64,000 nucleotides of DNA, taken from contig JAEUTN010000022.1 in the NCBI GenBank assembly GCA_016787895.1, positions 248,001 through 312,000 of the forward strand, written 5' to 3'. Shown piece by piece: positions 53,945 to 63,600 of this stretch. The first letter of the stretch is position 1. Every line of letters begins with the position of its first letter. The position numbers and the translations under genes were made by a program. The notes beneath the pieces were generated by a model. That model saw only the letters and a list, made by a program, of their open reading frames with translations, made no database searches and was not told the DNA's origin. Source of the stretch: Bacteroidia bacterium (lineage in GTDB: Bacteria > Bacteroidota > Bacteroidia > B-17B0 > Aurantibacillaceae).

Positions 53945-54751
53945 CTATCGCAGAAGCTTAATAACTCTTTCGCGATGGGTTCTGCTTCTGAACTTGAGTT
54001 CGAGCATATAAATGCCCGGTGGTAAATGCTGCACATCCATACTGACAGAAGACTCTAACACATTGGGGTAATGCGAAAGTTCATTTCCTTGAAGATCCAT
54101 TAAGTGAAGTGCCTGAATTGGTTCAGATTTTGATTCTACCACTAAGTTTGAATAGTCAGTAGAAAAATAAATGGATACATTTTCTTTTAAGGCCAAGTTC
54201 TCCTCTATTCCAACACAGGGAGAGATCACTATCCGTATATAAGCGGTGTCAAAACAATGATCGTTTCCAAAAACCTGACTGAATTGATACCCAATTACAT
54301 TGTTGAGTCCAATATTACCGAGCGAAGGAACAAAATAGTTTCCTGATAGTGCATTTCCGCTGTAAAAACCTCCTACGGGAGTTCCTTGCAAAAGAATTGG
54401 CGGATCATCTATACAAACCGTACCCAAAGGGGGCAAAACAACCGAAAATGGATGAATAGAAACACTCACTACCGCAGAAGGAGAAGAAGTGATGCCTGCA
54501 ATAGTTTGGGTGACCGAATAACTCCCGGTACTTCCAATAATTGCAATTTGATTGGTGTCGCCATTCGACCATAGATTACCATAACTGGCCGAAGATAGCA
54601 GAGCGACACCAGCTCCCACAATATCCGGGGGACAAGCCACCGTGGAATTCATCACTGTAATAGTTGGAGTTGGTGGTATCTGAGATAACACAACCGGGTG
54701 CCTAAAAAGGCACTGTATCAGGATAAAAAAATAAAAAATACGGATTCTCAT
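53945..54751 (-). CDS. small T9SS-sorted surface protein
   Basis: A 268-residue protein with a signal peptide (about 1-23, ending LSQ), an Ig-like segment with NLWSNGDTNQIAI and a GGFYSGNAL region, and a type A sorting domain (ALHLMDLQGNEL to RVIKLLR). No catalytic motif. It converges on the dihydroorotase gene with a 22-bp gap and borders the second AT-rich island. Confidence 0.85.
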   Translation of the reverse strand: MRIRIFYFFILIQCLFRHPVVLSQIPPTPTITVMNSTVACPPDIVGAGVALLSSASYGNLWSNGDTNQIAIIGSTGSYSVTQTIAGITSSPSAVVSVSIHPFSVVLPPLGTVCIDDPPILLQGTPVGGFYSGNALSGNYFVPSLGNIGLNNVIGYQFSQVFGNDHCFDTAYIRIVISPCVGIEENLALKENVSIYFSTDYSNLVVESKSEPIQALHLMDLQGNELSHYPNVLESSVSMDVQHLPPGIYMLELKFRSRTHRERVIKLLR

Positions 54752-54912
54752 AAGCCAAGCTATTCTTCTATAAAAAATTTACAAGAACCATGCCATAAGT
54801 TTAATATGTTATCAGCCGTTGTGAGCAAAGAATATGTTAGAGCCCTTCTAAGCTTACCTGTTTATTGAAGCGGTCCACTTCGCACTTAGAAATATCATCA
54901 GGCCTGCACCAG

Positions 54913-54946
54913 GTATTTTAGCATTCGGGCAAATTTTCTATCTTTA
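54913..54946 (+). repeat. 34-bp repeat of the second island (copy 1)
   Basis: Matches 57111-57144 with 32 of 34 bases. It contains TATTTTAGCATTC and TTTTCTATCTTTA, the latter resembling a TAnnTTTA -7 box. It lies about 75 bp before the zinc-ribbon gene at 55022. The rest of the 270-bp gap shows no gene. Confidence 0.6.
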
Positions 54947-55021
54947 AATCACGCCAGCTTTGCGAGTATCGACAGTGCGAATTATCAATCCGTTATTCTA
55001 ATATATTAAATCAGTAAAGTC

Positions 55022-55765
55022 ATGAAAAGAACATTAATTATATTTGGGGTCATTCTTTCTTTGACTTTTAATATTAGTGCAACTACTTGGTTTCCTGCGC
55101 AACACAAGTGTCCAGTATGCAAAAAAAAGAATATCTATCAGGAAATCGGAAGTTATGGTAGCTACATTTATAGTTGGCCCTCAAAATACCAATATATTTA
55201 TTGGCCATTGACCGATTTACCATCAGTGTATAGCTGTATAAATTGTCATTTTTCTTCTTACTTGTGGGACTTTGATAATATTCCAAAAAATAAAATTGAT
55301 ACATTAAAAAAATTCTTAACTCAGACTAAACTTGATAAAAAATACAAAGACTATCTTGACATACCTATGACAAGGCGACTAGAAATTGCTGAGAGTGTAT
55401 ATAAAATTCTTGGAAGAGACACTCAGTTTTGGTGCGAATTTTATCGTGTAATTGGATATCATTACGATCAAGTAAAAGATTCAATTAAAGCCAAGGAGGC
55501 TCGTTTAAAAGCCATAGATTTAGCAAGGTTCATTCTATTAGATTCAATGTATATTGGTCAAGAGAAGGAAAACCTTTACATTATTGCTGCAATGAACAAT
55601 TTTACCGGACATAAGGATAGCGCATTAATTTACCTTGATAAGGCAAGTTCATTAACTTATTCAAACTTGAAATGGGAAAAAAAAGATGTTGATAATCATG
55701 ATGAATATTTAACTGATTTGATAAAGCAATACAAAGAATTTATTAGCAAGAAAGATGAAGAATAA
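55022..55765 (+). CDS. exported two-CxxC (DUF2225-like) protein of unknown function
   Basis: A 247-residue protein with a signal peptide (about 1-20, ending ISA). Two pairs of cysteines, CPVC (residues 29-32) and CINC (about 75-78), could bind zinc or form a redox/haem-like site. A helical TPR-like C-terminal half follows (about 95-240). The layout resembles DUF2225 proteins. Its A+T content is higher than neighbouring core genes, consistent with transfer. No partner is adjacent. Confidence 0.78.
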   Translation: MKRTLIIFGVILSLTFNISATTWFPAQHKCPVCKKKNIYQEIGSYGSYIYSWPSKYQYIYWPLTDLPSVYSCINCHFSSYLWDFDNIPKNKIDTLKKFLTQTKLDKKYKDYLDIPMTRRLEIAESVYKILGRDTQFWCEFYRVIGYHYDQVKDSIKAKEARLKAIDLARFILLDSMYIGQEKENLYIIAAMNNFTGHKDSALIYLDKASSLTYSNLKWEKKDVDNHDEYLTDLIKQYKEFISKKDEE

Positions 55766-55970
55766 TAACGAAACGATTTTATTCTATTCAGATAAAGCCA
55801 ATAATTCCATGGCTTTTAAAATTCAAGCCCTCATTAACTTTGGTGTAATTCGATAATTTTAAGTTTAGAATACCTCGCTTTCCAAACAGATAAGACTCAG
55901 CAGCAATTTTGTTATACACAACGACATAAGACTCTTTGTAAATTCAATTAAGAAAAATTCACTGTAGATT

Positions 55971-56282
55971 ATGAACCCAGAATCCGAACATTGCGTTATC
56001 ATTAGATTTGATTACGGACTAGACTCCTTGCAGCCTCTACACGACCTTGAAATTGAACTTGATTCAACTCTTAAACAAAATGGACATGGTGACTGCGACG
56101 GACATGAAATTGCAGAGGACCTGAGCGACGGCATTCTTTATCTCTATGGTGAAAATGCCGAAACAATTTTTAAGACCGTTAAACCAATCCTTGAGGACTG
56201 CTCATTTTTGCGAAACAGTAGAGCACTACTACGATTTGGACCACCAGAGGATGGTGTGAAAGAGATTGAATTAAGTCTCTAA
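55971..56282 (+). CDS. small conserved-looking hypothetical protein
   Basis: A 103-residue cytosolic protein with an alternating beta/alpha pattern: CVIIRFDYGLDSL, a helix (LHDLEIELDSTLK), GHEIAEDLSDGILYLYG, AETIFKTVKPIL and RFGPPEDGVKEIEL. It looks like a single ferredoxin-like fold and codes well, but I do not recognise a named family. It stands alone in the second island; the 205-bp gap before it contains no other feature. Confidence 0.68.
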   Translation: MNPESEHCVIIRFDYGLDSLQPLHDLEIELDSTLKQNGHGDCDGHEIAEDLSDGILYLYGENAETIFKTVKPILEDCSFLRNSRALLRFGPPEDGVKEIELSL

Positions 56283-56407
56283 AAACTGCATCCAACATCG
56301 GTCTTTCACCATCCGCACACAAGCCTGCCGTTTTTACTATTGTGATCACCCCATTGCTCCAATGAGAACAAATAAAAACTTATGCCATATCATGAACATC
56401 GGGTACA

Positions 56408-56968
56408 CTAACTTTTATAACATTTCTCCAGGTACTTATCAATAAAGTTGTAAAAGTCATCCGAGGCCCATATAAGCTTTTGTGATGCTTTTCTGAACAC
56501 AGCCAGATCTTTTACAGTTTCATCGCAGTAGAAGTACTTCTCAAGAACATACGCAGCGTTTTTGCCCCGTTCCATTTCTTCCATAAATTGAAAGCTCTTG
56601 TTCACAACAAAATAGTAAGTACCTTTTAGATACACTTCTGGATCCTGCCATTCGCAGAGCATAAAAAGTTCATTCTCTATGAGAACAGTACCCTGGTATG
56701 TTCCTTTAGCATAAATGTGTCGTTTCGAATTTATTGTGTTCTTTTCGTTATTTTTAGGTGGAAGGTATTCATAACACATTCTTACCTGGTCAGCCGTAAA
56801 TTTTTTCTTTTCTCCATTAACTCTGCAAACCACTTTCTTGGAACCAATGGTCGGTGCCTTGTCACAAAGAATGGTATCTCCACTAGTTAAAACAACATAA
56901 CTTGAATTATTTTGACCAATTAAATCAGTATTAAGCAATAAAAGTGCAGCGATAACTATCTTCTTCAT
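56408..56968 (-). CDS. exported hypothetical protein
   Basis: A 186-residue protein with a signal peptide (MKKIVIAALLLLNTDLIGQ). The mature part starts with a small beta domain (VVLTSGDTILCDKAPTIGSK), then KKFTADQVRMCYEY, a beta region, and a helical tail. The first part resembles exported proteins in Bacteroidota that begin with GDTIxxK-type turns. No function is visible. It lies in the second AT-rich island. Confidence 0.7.
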   Translation of the reverse strand: MKKIVIAALLLLNTDLIGQNNSSYVVLTSGDTILCDKAPTIGSKKVVCRVNGEKKKFTADQVRMCYEYLPPKNNEKNTINSKRHIYAKGTYQGTVLIENELFMLCEWQDPEVYLKGTYYFVVNKSFQFMEEMERGKNAAYVLEKYFYCDETVKDLAVFRKASQKLIWASDDFYNFIDKYLEKCYKS

Positions 56969-57110
56969 GACATATAATTAAAACCAAAATATTGGTATGA
57001 AATATAAGAAAAAAAAGAACTAATCAGCGATTTGCAATCCGGTTTTAATAGCTAGGCTTATTTTAGTTTTTGCTTTCCGGAACCGATGGCAACCAGCAGG
57101 CATACGCCAA

Positions 57111-57144
57111 GTATTTTAGCATTCAGCCAAATTTTCTATCTTTA
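57111..57144 (+). repeat. 34-bp repeat of the second island (copy 2)
   Basis: 32 of 34 bases match 54913-54946. The copies are in the same orientation 2.2 kb apart and flank three unknown genes. Here it is followed by the shared 20-nt motif and a short two-helix membrane protein gene. Confidence 0.6.
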
Positions 57145-57173
57145 TCTTCAGAATGGTTATCCGAAAATCAGCT

Positions 57174-57193
57174 GCGCCTTTGGCCAAACGTTA
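57174..57193 (+). repeat. 20-nt motif shared between the two AT-rich islands (copy 2)
   Basis: Identical to 12621-12640, 44.5 kb away. Contains the palindrome TTTGGCCAAA and ends in CGTTA. It lies 12 bp before the start of the next small gene, whereas copy 1 lies 75 bp before its downstream gene. Confidence 0.6.
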
Positions 57194-57205
57194 ACACGCC
57201 TTAGT

Positions 57206-57499
57206 ATGACGATAGGACAGTCAATATTATTTATTTCGTTACTTCTAACCCACATCATTATTTCATCTATAGGGACACTTGTTCTTATAAAAAGTATTCT
57301 TTTGACTCGAAGACAAAAGTTGCTAAATCTAATTTTACTTTGGACAATTCCAGTCGTCTGGTATTTCCTCATTAAGTCAGTTCATAAAAAGACACCAGGT
57401 TCTCATGAAGTTCCAATAAAAAATGATGTTTCCAGTCGGACCTTTTATGAAAGCGGACTAGGCGCCCCGGGAGCTGGAATCAGCAATAGAGGACAATAG
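57206..57499 (+). CDS. small two-helix membrane protein
   Basis: A 97-residue protein from the ATG at 57206 (MTIGQSILF), with two hydrophobic helices (about 7-28 and 40-60) and a soluble tail with GAPGAG. The second helix WTIPVVWYFL and following KK resemble PLDc_N-type membrane modules. A longer frame from 57086 includes the repeat and is rejected. Function unknown. Confidence 0.55.
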   Translation: MTIGQSILFISLLLTHIIISSIGTLVLIKSILLTRRQKLLNLILLWTIPVVWYFLIKSVHKKTPGSHEVPIKNDVSSRTFYESGLGAPGAGISNRGQ

Positions 57500-57577
57500 G
57501 CTAACCCAGGTCTTGTTCCAGCCGGACAGAAACATGCGCTGGGAACGCACTTTAATTCAAAACACTTAAATCCTTAA

Positions 57578-58306
57578 CTACTTCTCCCCCTTATAAATCG
57601 CCGCTACACCCCAACTCAGGCTTTTATAGGTGGCGTTTTTAAAGTGTTGTTTCAGTAAAATATCCACAAAGTCCTGATTGTGCGGGAAAGCTTTTACACT
57701 TTCGGTGAGGTAGGAATAGGCCCTGCGGTCCTTGGAAAAAATACGACCAATTAAAGGCGTGATATAAGAGAAGTAAAAATTGTAAAAGGTTTTTACAAGA
57801 AAATTAGTAGGATAGGAAAACTCCAGCACCACAAGGGTTCCTCCAGGCTTTAATACCTTGTACAAATTCGAAAGTCCCAGTTCCAGATTTTGAAAATTAC
57901 GCACCCCAAATCCCACCACAATGGCATCAAAACTGTTTTCAGTAAAATGCAGGGCCTCTGCATTGCCGGTTTCCAAATGAATCAATTGATCGAGCTTCAG
58001 TTGCTTCAACTTTTCCCGGCCCACCTTCATCATGCCTTCGCTGATGTCAATACCAGTAATGGATTCGGGTTTCAGTGTGGCGCAGGCAATGGCAAAATCC
58101 CCGGTTCCTGTAGCCACATCCAAAATACGTTTGGGTTGTTTGGGTTCCAGTAGTTTTACGCATTTTTTTCTCCAGCCCTTATGAATGCCCGCTGAAAGCA
58201 GGGAGTTTAAAAAATCATAACGACCCGAGATGGCATCAAACATTTTAGCCACCTGCTGGTTTTTCGATTCCCGGTCCTGGTAAGGAGTTACCTTATCGTG
58301 CTGCAT
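57578..58306 (-). CDS. menG: demethylmenaquinone methyltransferase
   Basis: A 242-residue class I SAM-dependent methyltransferase of the UbiE/MenG family, which makes menaquinone from demethylmenaquinone. The SAM loop is DVATGTGDFAIA (about 65-76), followed by GIDISEGMM and the UbiE signature PGGTLVVLEFS. Its start overlaps the heptose kinase end by one base, making it the third gene of an operon. Confidence 0.95.
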   Translation of the reverse strand: MQHDKVTPYQDRESKNQQVAKMFDAISGRYDFLNSLLSAGIHKGWRKKCVKLLEPKQPKRILDVATGTGDFAIACATLKPESITGIDISEGMMKVGREKLKQLKLDQLIHLETGNAEALHFTENSFDAIVVGFGVRNFQNLELGLSNLYKVLKPGGTLVVLEFSYPTNFLVKTFYNFYFSYITPLIGRIFSKDRRAYSYLTESVKAFPHNQDFVDILLKQHFKNATYKSLSWGVAAIYKGEK

Positions 58307-59322
58307 TATTTTACAAAATCAAGGTTCAGTGCTTCTTCCAGCAACTGCTCCTTATTAACAGGCACAACGCCTATTTGTTCGCACACCAAACCACCGGAAA
58401 GGTTAGCGATGGCCGCGGTTAAAATATCGTCGCATTCCATGGCTCTGCACAAGGATGCCACCGAAATCACGGTATCCCCTGCTCCACTCACATCGGCAAT
58501 GCTGCGAATGTGCGCGCTTAGGTGTTCTTTTACTTTACGGGAATTGGTGATCACCCCTTTTTCAGCGAGGGTCACCAAAACGGTATCAATTTTTTGTTTT
58601 ACCCTGTAGCTGCTTACGGCCCTTTGCAATTCATTGATGTTATCGCCGCTGATGTCCTGCTTAATGCCCTCGCGCAACTCCTTTAAATTGGGTTTGAACA
58701 AACTCACCCCTTTGTAGGCGTTAAAGTTTTTGTTCTTTGGATCAACACAGGTAGGGATACTTTTTTGTTTGGCCAGTTCAACCACCTTACTGATAAGTTT
58801 AGGATTGATAAGGCCTTTGTTATAATCTTCAAAAATGATCACATCAATCCGGTCGTGATGAAGAATGTAGGAAATCAAAGTAATCAATTGCTGGGTTTCA
58901 TCGGCATTGATGTCCTCATCCACCTCTTCATCCACCCTCAACAATTGCGCGTTATTGCCTATAATGCGGGTTTTTATGGTGGTAATACGCTCACGGCTTT
59001 TAAGAATGCCCTTCTGAGAGAGCTTTTGTTTTTTAAGCAGGTCCAAAAAGGAAAGACCTTCGTTGTCGACTCCAATCACCGAACACAAAATGGGATTGGC
59101 GCCCATGGCCTGAATGTTCAGGGCCACGTTGGCTGCTCCGCCCAAACGCTGTTCCTTGCGTTTAACTGAAACAATAGGCACAGGAGCTTCCGGTGAAATG
59201 CGGTTCACACTTCCCCAGAGGTAATTGTCAATCATCACATCACCGATGATCAGCACATTTAAGTGGTTAAAGGATTTAAAAAGTTCGCGGATGCGTTCTT
59301 TTTTGATGGAAAACTTTTTCAT
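58306..59322 (-). CDS. heptose-7-phosphate kinase-type PfkB protein (HldE N-terminal domain)
   Basis: A 338-residue PfkB/ribokinase-fold sugar kinase. It has GGAANVALN (about 56-64) and the catalytic DVSGAGDTV (about 268-276) with the anion-hole Gly. It matches the RfaE domain I that phosphorylates D-glycero-beta-D-manno-heptose 7-phosphate on the way to ADP-heptose; the adenylyltransferase domain is not fused. An alternative sugar substrate is possible. It sits between the aminotransferase (13-bp gap) and menG. Confidence 0.88.
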   Translation of the reverse strand: MKKFSIKKERIRELFKSFNHLNVLIIGDVMIDNYLWGSVNRISPEAPVPIVSVKRKEQRLGGAANVALNIQAMGANPILCSVIGVDNEGLSFLDLLKKQKLSQKGILKSRERITTIKTRIIGNNAQLLRVDEEVDEDINADETQQLITLISYILHHDRIDVIIFEDYNKGLINPKLISKVVELAKQKSIPTCVDPKNKNFNAYKGVSLFKPNLKELREGIKQDISGDNINELQRAVSSYRVKQKIDTVLVTLAEKGVITNSRKVKEHLSAHIRSIADVSGAGDTVISVASLCRAMECDDILTAAIANLSGGLVCEQIGVVPVNKEQLLEEALNLDFVK

Positions 59323-59335
59323 GAATCTTTTTCTA

Positions 59336-60532
59336 TTAACTGAGTTTTGCTAAGCCTTCTTTTAAACGTGTCATGGCTTTGCGAAGCACCTCTTCAGAAG
59401 CCGCGTAAGAAATGCGCAAATACCGGTCTTCACCGAAAGCCGCGCCGGGCACCAGGGCCAAATGGCTGTGCTCGAGTAAAAACAAACTAAGGTCGGTGGC
59501 GTTGTTTATTTTTGTGCCCTGATACGATTTGCCGATAAACGCACTCACTTCAGGATACACATAAAAAGCGCCCTGGGGCACATTGCATTTTAAACCGGGT
59601 ATGTCTTTCATCATAGCTAACACCAGGTCTCTGCGTTTTAAAAACGCGTCGCGCATGGGTTTGATGTAAGTTTCATAATCCAGCTCCATGGCTTTGTGCA
59701 TGGCTTTTTGAGTAATGCTGCTGGTGGCCGAAGTAAACTGCCCCTGAATTTTATCGCAGGCCTGGGCAATCCATTTGGGCGCCGCCATAATGCCGCCTCT
59801 CCATCCGGTCATGGAAAATCCTTTAGAAACACCGTTGATGGTAATCACACGGTCTTTGATAAAATCAAACTGCGCAAAACTCTGATGGCCTCCGCAAAAA
59901 TTAATGTGTTCGTATATTTCGTCGCTGATGATATAGAGCTCCGGATATTTAACAATCACATCTGCCAAAGCTTTAAGTTCTTCTTTGCTGTAAACGCTGC
60001 CTGTGGGATTGCAGGGCGAACTCATCATCAACACGCGGGTTTTGGGTGTAATGGCGTTTTCCAGTTGCTGGGCGTTTATTTTAAAATCCTGCTCTACATC
60101 CGTTTCAATAAACACCGCTTTGCCTTCCGCCAGTTTTAAAATCTCCAGGTAACTCACCCAAAACGGGGCAGGAATAATCACTTCATCACCGGGATTCACC
60201 AAACACAACACGGCATTGGCTATGCTTTGTTTGGCACCGGTTGAAACAACAATTTCATCAGCGGTATACTCCAGTCCATTATCGCGCTTAAATTTTTTAC
60301 ACACGGCCTCCCTTAATTCAAGGTAACCTGAAACGTGTGTGTAGTAGGAAAAATTCTCGTCAATGGCTTTTTTGGCCGCTTCTTTAATGATGTCGGGTGT
60401 CGGAAAATCAGGCTCCCCTAAACTCAGGCTAATGATGTCAATGCCCTGGGCTTTGAGTTCTCGGCTCTTGCGGGCCATAGCAATGGTCTGCGATTCTGAA
60501 ATGCGCTGTATCCTGTCCGATAATTTTCCCAT
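59336..60532 (-). CDS. PLP-dependent aminotransferase (aspartate type)
   Basis: A 398-residue class I/II aminotransferase. The PLP lysine is in NGVSKGFSMTGWRGG (about residue 237). Other conserved parts are NPTGSVYS, ISDEIYEH and the C-terminal YLRISYAAS Arg. Sequence style is that of aspartate/prephenate aminotransferases of the Igamma group. First gene of the operon with the heptose kinase and menG, preceded by a strong-looking promoter. Confidence 0.93.
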   Translation of the reverse strand: MGKLSDRIQRISESQTIAMARKSRELKAQGIDIISLSLGEPDFPTPDIIKEAAKKAIDENFSYYTHVSGYLELREAVCKKFKRDNGLEYTADEIVVSTGAKQSIANAVLCLVNPGDEVIIPAPFWVSYLEILKLAEGKAVFIETDVEQDFKINAQQLENAITPKTRVLMMSSPCNPTGSVYSKEELKALADVIVKYPELYIISDEIYEHINFCGGHQSFAQFDFIKDRVITINGVSKGFSMTGWRGGIMAAPKWIAQACDKIQGQFTSATSSITQKAMHKAMELDYETYIKPMRDAFLKRRDLVLAMMKDIPGLKCNVPQGAFYVYPEVSAFIGKSYQGTKINNATDLSLFLLEHSHLALVPGAAFGEDRYLRISYAASEEVLRKAMTRLKEGLAKLS

Positions 60533-60548
60533 AAATACGTTTAACTAA

Positions 60549-60581
60549 CAAATCTAAGCACAATTTTAGAATGCAAGCAAA
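60549..60581 (-). promoter_or_regulatory. Bacteroidota-type promoter of the aminotransferase-hldE-menG operon
   Basis: On the minus strand TTTG (60581-60578) is followed by 21 bases and TAGATTTG (60556-60549), an exact TAnnTTTG match. A TTG with 17-base spacing (60576-60574) is an alternative -33. The ATG follows 16 bp downstream. Confidence 0.65.
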
Positions 60582-60584
60582 GCA

Positions 60585-60627
60585 AAGCCGGGGTTTATTC
60601 AGATTTTTTAGTGGAAAACTCCGGCTT
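60585..60627 (-). terminator. hairpin after the giant T9SS gene
   Basis: AAGCCGGxGTTT arms (60585-60596 and 60616-60627, one mismatch) pair around a 19-base loop. It lies 22 bp beyond the stop of the giant T9SS gene and just before the next operon's promoter. The tail on the minus strand is only moderately T-rich, so termination is likely but not proven. Confidence 0.55.
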
Positions 60628-60649
60628 GTATTGAATTTTCGAACCTGTG

Positions 60650-63600
60650 TCAGCGAATCAGATTTACCGTGCCCGTGAATTCCTTTTCTTCGCCAATGGT
60701 GTTGAGAAGAACAAGCTTGTACGTGTAAACGGCAATCGGACAAGGTTCGCCCTTTAAAGTGCCGTCCCAATTCCTTTCAGGGTCGCTTGTAGCGAAGATA
60801 AGGGCTCCCCAGCGGTCATAAATCTGCATTTCATAGCGTTTCACTCCTCTTAAAACCGGGAAAAATACATCGTTCAATCCATCGCCATTGGGTGTAAAAG
60901 CATTGGGGATGTACACGTTAAAATCGAGCAATACCTCTACTTTTTTGACAACCGTATCAAGGCAACCCCAGGTGTTTTGCACCATCAACACCACCGCGTA
61001 TTGACCCGCATCATCAAACATATAACTTGTATTTTCAAGCTCATGGGTTGTGTTTTTTCCATCGTTGAACACCCACTGCCAATTGGTTTGAAATTGTCCT
61101 TCGCTGGTATTGCTGAACATCACGGGATCCTGATTTTCTATGGGTTTTACAGGAGAATACACAAAGTCCGCAATGGGTAATGGAAACACTTCAATAATCC
61201 GGGTCACCGCGCCCTTACAGCTTGTTTGGGCATCTTCAAAGCTCGCGAAGAGTTCAAAATTTCCCGGAACATTAAAACAATAGTTTACCATTTGGCTGCT
61301 CTGCGTTTGGTTATTAAAACTCCAAAGGGCGTTATTTAATTGGCCGCCTGTACTTGACAATAAGCTGTAAGTTGAGCAATAAGGAACACAACCGCTGGAT
61401 TTTCCAACAATCTGCCCGCTTGGTTCCGGATCGATAATCACCGGTGTGCTGGTGTACCCTTTGCATCCATACGCGTCTGTCACCATTAAACTGTAATTGC
61501 CGGTATAACCAGTGTTACTGGCCATCAACCAGGTGTTTTGTTGCGAGGAACTAAAGTTCAGAGGCCCGGTCCAGTAATAATTTAACGCTCCTCCTCCACT
61601 GCTGTTTCCGTTCAGATACACGTATGCGTTCACACAGGCGCGTTCAGTAACTGTGAGCGTTGGTACGGGTAACACGCGCGTTCCAATGGTGGCGGTACTC
61701 ACCGCGGTGCAACCGTTCACAGCGGTTCCGGTAACCGTATAGGTCCATACCTGAACATTGATGGTGGGATCCACCAGGGGGTTTGCACCACTCGCGGTAA
61801 ACGTTCCGGGGCCTGACCAATAATATGTGTCAGCACCAAATGCGTTCAATTGTGCGGGTTCACCAAAACACACCAGATCACCTGTTGCATAAACAACAGG
61901 GTTTGGAAGTATGGTTACCGATGTTGTGTTGAAGTTCTTACAGGTGTTGGCATCTGTTACCTGCACCGTATACTCACCGGTTTGGTTCAGTTGCGCTGAA
62001 GCGATGGTAATGTTTTGCTGGTTGCTGTTGTATGCATTCGGACCGGTCCAGGTGTAGGTCACACCTGAATTGTTGACACCTAACTGGAAACTTTTTCCTT
62101 CACACACCGGAGCAGAATTAAAAGGCACAGGTAGCGGTAAAGGATGAACCGTTGCGGTTTGCGCTAAGCTTATAACACAAGGGCCGGTAGTGAGTGTAAG
62201 GGTATAAGTTCCTGAAGCAGGAACAGTAACATTCGGAATAAAAGGACTTATTGCTGTTGAGGTAAATCCATTGGGTCCGCTCCAACTGTAATTCAAGGCC
62301 CCGGAACTGGCTCCGGCATTGAATGTGAGCGTTTTGCCAAAACACTGTGGACTGTTGCTGGTAAATGAAACCACCGGCATTGCGGTAACAGTTGAGTGAG
62401 CCACGGCGGTGTTGCTGCAACCCTGAGGACTTGTGGCTACTACGGTATAATTGCCGGAGGCATTTACAACCGGGTTGGCAAGGGAAGGATTTTGAGAGAA
62501 AGAAACAAAACTATTCGGACCCGCCCATAAAAATCCTGCACCGGGAACAGAACCCGCACTTAGGTTTAATGTTTGTGATACACATACCGTTGCTCCGTTA
62601 GCCGATACGCTTGGTGTAGGATGTATGGTAAGGGTCCCCTGCGCAGCCGCCGTGCAGGAATTGGCCGCAGTAACCGTTACCTGATAAACACCACTTTGTG
62701 TGGGATGTGATACACTTAAGGTATTGGATTGAGTAACTGAAACAAAACCATTCACGCCCGACCATTGAAAGGCTGTTCCGGTAGATACACTAAACAACAC
62801 GTTACTATTTTGACAAACAGGACTATTACTTTGAAACAAAGGATTGGGAACAGGTTTTAAAATGATGGAGGCCGTGGCGGATGAAGTGCAACTCAGTGCA
62901 GAACCTACCACTGTATATTCTGTGTTTACCAAAGGATTATCGGTATAGCTTGCACCGGTGAGGCTCAAAGGAGTTAAAGCCTGCCAGGTGTAACTACTCG
63001 CCCCGCTAACACTGAGTGTGCCGGTTTCTAACGGACAGATGGAGGTATTAGAAACCGAGAGTGTAGGATTTTGAATATAATCCACCAGAATGGTTTGGCT
63101 CACCACACAATTATTGCCATCACTGCTTTGAACTGTATAAATGTATGAACCCGCGGTAACTTCACTTGCGGTAAACGTATTGGTTGAAGGACCATTCGTC
63201 CAGGTAAAATTATAAGCAGGGCCTGGACCCGGTGTGCCCCCCGAATTGCTTGCGGTGAATGTTATTGAAGTTCCTGCACATGTAGTTGGTGAAGAAGCAA
63301 CAATCACAGGATTTTGAGCAAAGGGTTGTGTAATGATGAACATATCGTTGATCGTACAGCCCGTTAACGCATCAGTGACCGTGGCGTTCCATAAACCGGA
63401 ACTTAAATTGCCCGGATTAGGTGTGGTATAACTCAGTATGCCGTTGGTCCACAAATACGATTGGTTTCCGCTTCCTCCTGCAATGTTGGAATAATTGGCT
63501 GTGCCCGTGGCAGCCCCATGGCAGGTGAGGCTGGATGCATAACTTAAACTTCCCGTCAGAGGTATAAGCGAAGTGAATAAGGTGGTAGCACTATACGTGT

